From NCBI GenBank assembly GCA_019022495.1, contig JAFEKR010000006.1, forward strand, positions 1,550,001-1,614,000: a stretch of DNA of 64,000 bases. The letters are read 5' to 3'. This document shows, in pieces, positions 56,817 through 64,000 of this stretch. A model generated the notes under the pieces. The model worked only from the letters and a program-made list of their open reading frames with translations, did not search any database and was not told the DNA's origin. Position 1 is the first letter of the stretch. The number at the start of each line of letters is the position of its first letter. A program made the position numbers and the translations under genes. The stretch comes from Epichloe hybrida (lineage: Eukaryota > Ascomycota > Sordariomycetes > Hypocreales > Clavicipitaceae).

Positions 56817-59639
56817 ATGATGCTGCGCAGCCTGTTAGTTGGTTTTATACCAACAATTATCTTGGGGTGTTTGTTATCCTGTATCAAGGCATCTCACGAC
56901 GCTTGGAACGATGATGTCGATTTTGGCCCAGTTCGGCAGCTTTCCCATGTTGTTCCTCGTGAACTGCCTCCAGATTATGAGGCACCTACCTATGGTTACG
57001 ATTATCCGCCACCTTATCAGTACGGCACCTCAACTTCTGCCAGTCTTTCAGTTATTGCAAGTTGTAAGTGAGCCAACAGGAGATGCCTCCCCTTTTGCTA
57101 CTGACACTTTCTCAGCGTATGAGTCTCTTCCAAGCACAGTCACCAATACAGCCATTGTGACGACGATTGATCAATTTCCGTATTCTTCCAACACAATCAT
57201 TTCAACCACCGACAGCCACACTATGACTTCCTCACACACATCTCAGAGTAGAGACGATTCAACATCGTCATCATCCAAAAGCTGGGTTGATAGCTCGGTT
57301 TTGGGTATCACAGGAACATCATCTCGGACGACCTCTGTGGGCACGACCTACTCAACTGCCAACACATCGGCGATCTCAAAGTCTGCAAGCAGTATCGGGG
57401 TCTCATCAAGTCTCCTAATTCCCACAGGATATACGTCAACAAATAGCAGCGTCATTGCCTCCTCGACATCCCATGTTAACAACACGCTGGCACGGACCAT
57501 GACGGTCACCAGAAAAGTTTCAACGTTCAGTTCGAAGCCATTACCGAGTCAATCCACGGTGACGTGGCATCCGGTGTCCCATACAACGTCCTCGGCCCCG
57601 ACCTCGCCGATTGCAAGCACAGTTCATTTATCCTCTGGAATCCGAACAACTACGAGTTCTGACACAGGAACTACTGGAGGGCCCACAAGGTACAGTCAGA
57701 CAAATTCGTGGGGTAACAGTTCACAAACTATGAGCTCTGCAACATCATCTGTTCAATCTCAAACAGTTACCGATGGCAAGCCGAGGACGAGAACGTATTT
57801 TTCTTCTCAATGGACCAATGATACATCAGTCAGTACTCAGGATGGTTCGTTTCCCGGCCCCACACAGATCTTGACAAGCTACACCTCGACGTTTTCCTTC
57901 CCGACTTCGATTCCATTGACGACCCGGTATCCTGCTTCAAATGAATCGACGTCGGTAACCGCAACTAAAAAAACCCAAACAATCTCTCTTTCTTCTGGCA
58001 TCAATCGGAGTACCGCTTCACAAAGCTCTCTCAGTCCGCCACTCCCAACCCCTTCCTCTGGATCCACATGGATAAGATCGTCAATTTTGGGCACCGATAT
58101 CTCCTTGACCAATTCGAGACCAACTGTGAGCGCACCGACTCAAAGCTCAAGATGGACCAGCAGGGCCGGTGTGAGTCCTTCGTTTCCTCCATTCCAGAAC
58201 TCAACGACCACAGTGATCCACCCCGGAACAGGTTCCTCCTCCAAATCTCTAGCAGGAAACACGACCTACCATACTCCGTGGACTCCCTCTACGACTCCAT
58301 TGACAACCATCACCAGTAATATCCGGAGCTCGAGTCGACCGCAATACACCCAACAGAATTCATCAAACAGTAGTGTTTGGAGCACTGATCTTTCTCACAA
58401 GTCGACCTCGACTCAGAGAACCCGGTTCACTTACCAATCCAGTTCAGTTCTACCATCGACAGGTTTCACGTCAGGGGTCCTAACGACATCAGCTGCACCT
58501 AATTCTACTTACCATTGGCCAACGACATCCAAGTCGATTCTCTCTTCCGTACATCCTAGCATATCATCAGGCCATTCCCTGTCGTCAAAGACCTTAGACC
58601 CCGGCATTACAACGATGCTTAATTCATCAACTGTCCAGACGTCGGTCAGGACGTTGACATCTACTATGCGACAATGGCCAAACTCGACGTTTTCCTTGCA
58701 ACCAAGTCGGTTCTCAAGTATTTCCTCCGCACCGAGCGCTGATACGTCCTCTAATTCACCCAGCTCGAGAATCGGGACTAATACCTCTTACGTGCCATCT
58801 ACGTCGACCTTATGGAGCGAGACCAGCGCGCAGCAAACCACCAGCCTGATCACTTCGAGATGGGTCAATTCTACCATGAGTGGGGATCCATACTCACCGA
58901 TTCCAGCGACAACTAGGACCTTTAATGAATCTACGGTGACCCAAACACCCGTCACCACACGGCCAACCAGTGATGTCGTGTCTAGTGTTACGACAAATTT
59001 GAACACTACCTCCGGAAGGACAACAGCAACAAGTTCTGCAGCAGACACGACTAGCGAGACAACTTTATGGCCAACTACGATAACATCAACCAATAAGACG
59101 CACGATCCCGATCAAACTTGGTCGTCGCAGCCTGTGAGCACGCACACTCGTTCAGAAGTCACGAGAACAGATCACTCGGATTCTATGACGTCTACTACGA
59201 CTGCAAGTAGCGCACCACTGACCACGTCGACGCATTCAACAAGGTGTGCATATAAAACGATCAAGCGCTCATCAGGATTGAAAACACAACCGGGCACAAC
59301 AACGAGTAGGTTGCGCAATTCTAGAGCCTCGCATCATGGGAAAGAACCTAACTGACCTTTGCAGATTCGCACACTGTATTTACCACATTGAAGACCTTGA
59401 TCTCTACTGAAACTGGCACCTCGGAGCCACAAGCTTCCAATGATCCCGCACCTACTCCTACGGAGAGGCCCCAGACACCACCAAAGCTACCAAATAATCC
59501 CAATTTCCCATGGGGTGGTGATTCGCCTACTCATCGACACCAAAGTGTTGCTGCGCTTGGCGCAGGCGTGCCGAGGGGAAGTCTTTGGACAAGATGGACG
59601 AACAAGATCAGAAATAAGATGCGATTCGTACGACTCTAA
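56817..59639 (+). CDS. Secreted Ser/Thr-rich (mucin-like) protein
   Basis: Three exons, 56817-57063, 57116-59305 and 59365-59639, give 903 residues. A hydrophobic start (MMLRSLLVGFIPTIILGCLL) acts as signal peptide, then an acidic/Tyr-Pro segment (YEAPTYGYDYPPPYQYG). About 700 residues are dominated by Ser and Thr with many N-glycosylation sequons (NSS, NTS, NST) and no clear tandem unit. The C-terminus switches to PAPTPTERPQTPPKLPNNPN and a basic end (TNKIRNKMRFVRL). I see no GPI-attachment signal or membrane anchor. It is likely a heavily O-glycosylated cell-wall or matrix protein; the specific role is unknown. The last intron (GTAGGT..TTTGCAG) is supported by frame and by removal of an otherwise abrupt low-complexity stop at 59355. 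Confidence 0.72.
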
Positions 59640-60703
59640 GGAAAAGCAAGTAGCGATTGTCTCTGTGTCGAAACTGGCGATGACTTGGACGACAGGTGCA
59701 GTTCCAAGCAGGCAGCTGTCTGCAAGGCAACACATCGGGGGAGGAATATCTACACTGATGGATGCTTTGATTTTATAGTTGGTTGTTCTGGTTAACTCAT
59801 GTGGCCTGTAGGGCAATTTCTCAGAATGGCCATTCATTTGTTTGTAGGACAATTGAAAGGTTTGCGTGCATACTATATATACTCTATTGGTAGAAGTGAG
59901 GCCAAGAACAAGGTCAGCATACATTTGGCGATTAAGGGAGCATCGCGACAAGACAACACAGATTTTCTTGAGCTGGGACTCTGAGGCCTGTTGGGGTTAA
60001 AAACGGATTAGGTCATCGAGAGTGGCGTCATTAACACCCCAACTTCTTCGTATTGTGCCAGGCCCCTCTCAAAAGAGAGAAGAAATGAATGACGTTTGGG
60101 TGCAGGCACACAGTGTGGCGATGGAGCACAACACGATATACTGAGGAACTTGGCTTGCAAAAATGCCAAATCAGGACAAAGAGTGGTGGGGCGATGTGGG
60201 CCCGAAACGGCCTGTGTCCAGTGCCAAATTGCGTGGACGCCGGAGGGCCGATTAAAGTCCGCGGCGTTTATGTAGCGCAGGGCACTTGCAAAGGTGGGGG
60301 GGTGGGGGCACACGGCACTTCAATGCAGCAAGTTGTTCTATTACAAATATTACAAATGCCAACAAGTCCCAATCAGTCCGCTCGACTTCCCCGGTGGCAC
60401 AGCCACACTGCGTACCACTGCGCACAGTGTGCACAACTAGCCACTCTACAGTAGCCGTACGTACTGCCGTCAGTGTCGGATTTGATGGTCGACTGACGCG
60501 GTCGCGGGAACAGTTGCGAGTCCGTTGGACTTCACTGACTTTGATCAAGTTTGAATCATCAAACGCCACTCTCTCCGCTTCGTTTCTCCTCCTCCCTCCC
60601 TCTCACTTTCTTCCCTTTCTTATCTCTCATGTGAGGTTTCCTCATTTCAATTCTTTTTCTTCCCCTTCCTTCTACATCGGCGAGAAAATCGAAAGCGACC
60701 GCC

Positions 60704-60734
<31 letters not shown>

Positions 60735-60762
60735 CCAAAAGAACTAAATCCCCACCATAGAA
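59640..60762. other. Intergenic, ending in an A26 tract 33 bp before the next ATG
   Basis: No gene seen. Pyrimidine-rich DNA at 60585-60675 leads into 26 A at 60704-60729, inside the probable 5' leader of the following gene. Confidence 0.6.
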
Positions 60763-61882
60763 ATGCAGCTGACGTCGCTTGCTTTTGCTTTAGCGGCCAC
60801 GGCCACGGCCGCTGCCTTCGTCATCATTCCCGAGCTATCCGAGCCAGACGAGTCCCTGCTCAAAGCACTTCCCTTCTTCGACGAAGCTTCCTCGCAGCCA
60901 ATACAAGCTGATTCGCACGTCGTCATCGTCCCCTGCAAGCAATGCGAGGGTGCAGACACCAATTTGCACTTGACTTTCAGCGTTGTCGACGACACGAGAT
61001 TGCTGCTCAATGGGTTCGAGCTGTACCCGCACGCTGATCCGTGGCACGGCGACTTGGCAGCGCCGGTGGCCAGCGCCGACGGCGAGATGAGTCGACAGAA
61101 GTTGGGGTACAGCTTGGCTGTCGTTCCCGAAGCCATGGGCAAGGGGTCGAGTCTGCAGCTGTTGGATGTTGAACTCAGAGTGATTGAAGTGGGCGACCGG
61201 TTTGTGGATCGCGTCCCCGCTGTCAATGTGAAGCTGTTCAAGGCGCCTTCCAAGGAGATCATCATCGCCGATGTGGACACGGCGCCGTCAAAGGTCTCGG
61301 GGTGCAATTCCATGGCGTGCCATGCAAAGGAGGTGATGGCTGACGCGTTCAAGGCTTTCAAGGGATTCAGACCTTACAAGAACTGCCATGGTCGCCCGCA
61401 TCACAGCCAGGACAAGGACAAGGCGCTGCCGCATGGGCATGGGGGCACATGGAACCGCCCTCAGTCACAAGACCAGGCTGTGGGTGATGGAAATCAGCAG
61501 CCTCATCCTCATCGGCACCGTCTTCTCAGACATGGTCGGGAACTGAGCCGACTTGTCGCCGGTATTGCCGCGCAGATCCTTTTGCCTGTTCTCATGGGCA
61601 TCACTGCTGGTGTTGGCGTTGCTCTGTATGTATTTCTCCCGCGCTGTGTGGAGCCAATTCTTGCTGTACTACGCTCTTTTAGACAACTAAACTAATACTG
61701 ACGTCACCAGGCTCGTCATGGGCGTTTGCAGCCTCTTTTTCCAACTCGCGGCCTCGGTACGAGGCAGGCGCGTCAGGCGTTTGGCCGCTCTAGGCGTGCG
61801 TGAAGAAGCTTCCGCGTCCGAGAAGGCTCGATTGATGGACGAGGCTGAGCTTCCACCTCAACACGAAGACTCCAAGCGCTGA
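60763..61882 (+). CDS. Type I membrane protein of a fungal-specific family (DUF7728-like)
   Basis: Two exons, 60763-61625 and 61711-61882, give 344 residues. Signal peptide MQLTSLAFALAATATAAA. An extracellular or lumenal domain with a CxxC pair (IVPCKQCEGADTNLHLTFSV) and RLLLNGFELYPHADPWHGDL follows, which I associate with a fungal domain of unknown function. A His/Pro/Asp-rich linker (KNCHGRPHHSQDKDKALPHG) precedes one transmembrane helix rebuilt across the intron (LMGITAGVGVALLVMGVCSL). The cytosolic tail is basic, then acidic (RGRRVRRLAALGVREE, then LMDEAELPPQHEDSKR). The family tag is from memory and should be treated as tentative; the topology is directly visible. The A26 tract lies 33 bp before the start codon. 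Confidence 0.75.
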
Positions 61883-62584
61883 AATGGTAGGAGCGGCAGA
61901 GTCCAACTCGACTCAGGCTGCGTGGTTGTGTCTGGAGACGCTCAAGTCTAGACGGGAACTCGAAGATGTGGTGGGGATGGATGAAGAGAGAGGCGGTTTC
62001 AACGGACGAATGCAAAAAGATGCACTGCATTGGAGGGATATTTATGACTTTGGTGTTTTTGTTTCAAGTCACGACGGCTTCTGTCACGGGCATTTTGGGG
62101 GTGGTGGCTTCGAGCTTCGAGCGGCAGACAAGTTGTCGCGTCCGGTCCTTTGTTAGCCGTACAATTTTTTTTTTTTTTTTTTTTTTTCATCTTTTACTTC
62201 TGGCTTGTCGCATATATACCCCAATCAGACGCTCCTTTTTTCCATCCATTGCCATTTCACTCACGACGGACATGCATTATTGGCTCCTCAGATGTAGATT
62301 GGAGGTATGCACATTGTCGAGGTGCATGATGGCTGACCGTTTTGTCAATCTCTGATGCGGTCTTGTTGGTCAAGCACCAGAGACGCCTGCATGCCACAAA
62401 CGCGAGTGGGGGGGTTGGTTGGTGGTTGGGCAGCGTCGTAATTGAACGAGAAAAGAATCAGACCATCCATCCATCTCGCCCGTTCCCCGTTCCCAGTTTC
62501 CCGTCCAGAGTTTCCATTTTCTCGCCTCTACTCGCTCAGGCCCGAACCGCATTGTGTTTTCTTCCGGGGTCGCATTTGGTAGCC
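61883..62584. other. Intergenic
   Basis: It includes a T23 run at 62165-62187, in the probable 3' flank of the membrane protein. No gene seen. Confidence 0.6.
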
Positions 62585-63175
62585 ATGTGGAAGGCGTCAT
62601 CTCCAACCCAACGGCAAGTCCTGCAGTCGCCGCCTGGCACAGACTCGACTGCCACGTCGACATGGACGGCCAAGACGAAGAATCCGGGCCGGCGGTTCGC
62701 GCACGTCGTCAGACTCAAGGAGGGGTGTGTGGACGAGTACAAGGCGTGCCACGCCAATATTTGGCCCGAGGTCGCCAGGCAGATCAAGGATTGTGGAATT
62801 GTAGATTGTGAGTCAATTTTTTGTTCTTCTCGGGGACGACTCGTTCCTGGCGTGTGCAACGGAGAGATGGCCCTTTTTCTGTTTTTGATGCTTTATCTGA
62901 AAAAGGGGTGGAGCGGATGATCCAGACTAACTTAATGGTGGTTCACAGACAGTATATATTATGACGGCGGCACGGGTCTTCTCTTTGGGTCCTACAAGTA
63001 CGTCGGCTACGACTATGCGGGCGATATGGAACGCATGGCCGAGAACCCCAGGGTCAGGGAGTGGTGGAAAATGACGGACAGCTTTCAGGAGAGTCTGGTT
63101 CCTGGGGCCGTGAGCTCCGAGGCCGGGACGCCGAGTTGGTGGAAGCCATTGGAGGAGTTCTTTCACCAGGCTTGA
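62585..63175 (+). CDS. L-rhamnose mutarotase-like protein
   Basis: Two exons, 62585-62807 and 62949-63175, give 149 residues. After an N-terminal extension of about 37 residues the family core starts: RFAHVVRLKEGCVDEYKACH, then ANIWPEVARQIKDCGIVDY and, across the intron, SIYYDGGTGLLFGSYKYVGY. It then reads RVREWWKMTDSFQESLVP and ends GTPSWWKPLEEFFHQA. These match bacterial RhaM: the catalytic His in H-x2-IWPE, YxIYxD, RWWK and the terminal LxEvFxl. RhaM interconverts the alpha and beta anomers of L-rhamnose. Substrate here is inferred. The N-terminal extension is uncharged-polar rather than a clear targeting signal, and the start could lie a little further downstream. Confidence 0.82.
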
Positions 63176-63885
63176 AGACCTGGATGGACAAGTACGACGA
63201 GAGCCTCATGGTACAATGGATTGATGGGTGATGGGTGGGGGGGGGGCCGATGAATTGGCTGGTCATGACGAGATGGAATGGCCAGACTTGGGTTTCATTC
63301 AATGATTGCGGTGGCCTCTGAGCTAGCCTATCCGGAACTTCAACACGCCCGTTCAGAGATTTAGACTATTGCCAGGGACGCGGAAAATTGGGAAATGGAA
63401 TCGAGCGTCTCTGACCACCGGGCCAAGCCACCATCTGGCATCTCTGATGAAGCCGAACAGCACCAACCCACTCCACCTCCACCACAGATTGCTCGTGCTC
63501 GGCTTTTCTGCATGCGTAGTAGTATTATGCGCATGTATGTATGTATGTAGACTGCTTCAGATCTAACCACCCGGCCCCGGGAGATGCCCGTAGATCCCCA
63601 CGGGGTTGCGCATCCCCGGATTCATGGTCCAACTCATCTTGGCCACTAAGCCATTCGGACGGAGGCGAGTCCATCATGGCATCTGCGCTAGCTGGGTAGT
63701 GCGAGAGAGCAGGTGTTGTGTTTGTGGTTACGCTAGAATATAAAGAGCCTGGAGCCATGAGCGTGCTTCCATGTACGTTTGGACATGAATCACACAGTCA
63801 CGATATATATATATATATATATATCACACGACAGTACGGAGTAGTCCGTACATGAGTCTCTATATATACCGTACCAAACATCGTC
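63176..63885. other. Intergenic: promoter of the terminal secreted-protein gene
   Basis: It contains a G10 run (63238-63247), GTAT repeats near 63536-63548, a (TA)10-like run at 63804-63823, one TACGGAGTA word (63835-63843) and a TATATATA box-like stretch at about 63861-63868. That stretch is roughly 20 bp before the ATG. Confidence 0.6.
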
Positions 63886-64000
63886 ATGAAACTCTCCCTG
63901 GTAGCAGTCAGCCTCGCTGCCAGCCTGCAAGCAGACGCTTCTCCGATGGCCCGCCAAGACAACGACTACTCGTGCCAGAGCGCAAAGCATCCCAACCGGG
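63886..64000 (+). CDS. Start of a secreted protein, possibly a lipase/esterase (cut by window end)
   Basis: 38 codons are visible: signal peptide MKLSLVAVSLAASLQADA, then SPMARQDNDYSCQSAKHPNR before the window ends. The segment (D)DYSCxSxKHPNP is how I remember mature N-termini of fungal class-2 lipases/EstA-like esterases, where a VVLLHGLG motif follows. The decisive part lies outside the window, so only the secretion call is firm. Confidence 0.55.
   Translation, partial: MKLSLVAVSLAASLQADASPMARQDNDYSCQSAKHPNR

Noticed and set aside
1..64000. tRNA, rRNA or snRNA genes
   Set aside because: I looked for internal promoter boxes of tRNAs (GGTTCGAATCC type) and found none with a foldable context; a dedicated covariance search would be needed to be certain.
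1..64000. Secondary-metabolite gene cluster
   Set aside because: The one Zn2Cys6 regulator has no polyketide synthase, peptide synthetase, terpene cyclase or prenyltransferase near it.

Overview
This 64 kb window is nuclear DNA of a filamentous ascomycete, most likely a Sordariomycete of the Hypocreales type. The evidence is the gene style: most genes are split by short introns of 50-150 bp with GTAAGT/GTGAGT-like donors. The proteins include fungal-only families such as a Zn2Cys6 regulator, an Rrt8-like membrane protein, a Sos7-like kinetochore protein and small secreted proteins. Intergenic DNA is long, microsatellite-rich and holds transposon debris. I cannot name the species. All intron coordinates were derived by eye, requiring GT/GC..AG borders, frame continuity and family-like sequence across each junction.

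Layout. 1-4.4 kb: 3' part of a Dnf1-type phospholipid flippase (+). 5.5-7.4 kb: membrane-anchored Msc7-like aldehyde dehydrogenase (+). 7.9-9.9 kb: Ded1-like DEAD-box helicase with a GW-repeat tail (-). 10.9-12.1 kb: Ipi1 ribosome-assembly factor (-), divergent from a Roadblock/LC7 protein (12.4-12.9 kb, +). 13.8-16.6 kb: a large unknown protein. 17.0-17.6 kb: an Asterix/WDR83OS-type ER protein. 18.2-18.4 kb: a 53-residue secreted protein. 19.5-21.5 kb: a Gly/Gln/Arg-repeat secreted protein (-). 21.5-24.9 kb: gene-poor, with one phosphotransferase-like relic. 24.9-26.0 kb: S1/P1 nuclease (-). 27.1-28.4 kb: PQ-loop vacuolar amino-acid transporter (+). 29.0-30.5 kb: aspartate-semialdehyde dehydrogenase (+). 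31.1-33.6 kb: PA-TM-RING ubiquitin ligase (-), divergent from mitochondrial fumarase (34.6-36.4 kb, +). 37.0-38.6 kb: an F-box gene with an in-frame stop (-). 39.1-40.3 kb: an RS-rich splicing-type protein with a frameshift (-), divergent from a Sos7-like coiled-coil gene (40.9-41.7 kb, +). 41.7-45.4 kb: no gene seen. 45.4-46.7 kb: Zn2Cys6 regulator (-). 46.7-53.8 kb: a 7 kb gene desert with a short inverted-repeat element. 53.8-55.1 kb: Rrt8/EI24-like membrane protein. 56.8-59.6 kb: 903-residue Ser/Thr-rich secreted protein. 60.8-61.9 kb: fungal-type membrane protein with a secreted domain. 62.6-63.2 kb: L-rhamnose mutarotase-like protein. 63.9 kb to the end: start of a secreted protein.

The genes are mostly housekeeping and do not form one pathway; I see no secondary-metabolite cluster, CRISPR array, tRNA or rRNA. 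The most interesting signals are five tandem flippase-kinase-type motifs in the Dnf1 tail; a 9-bp word, TACGGAGTA, found about eight times and only between genes; the GW-rich helicase tail; the repeat-rich secreted protein; and two neighbouring genes (37-39.4 kb) that are each broken at a single point.
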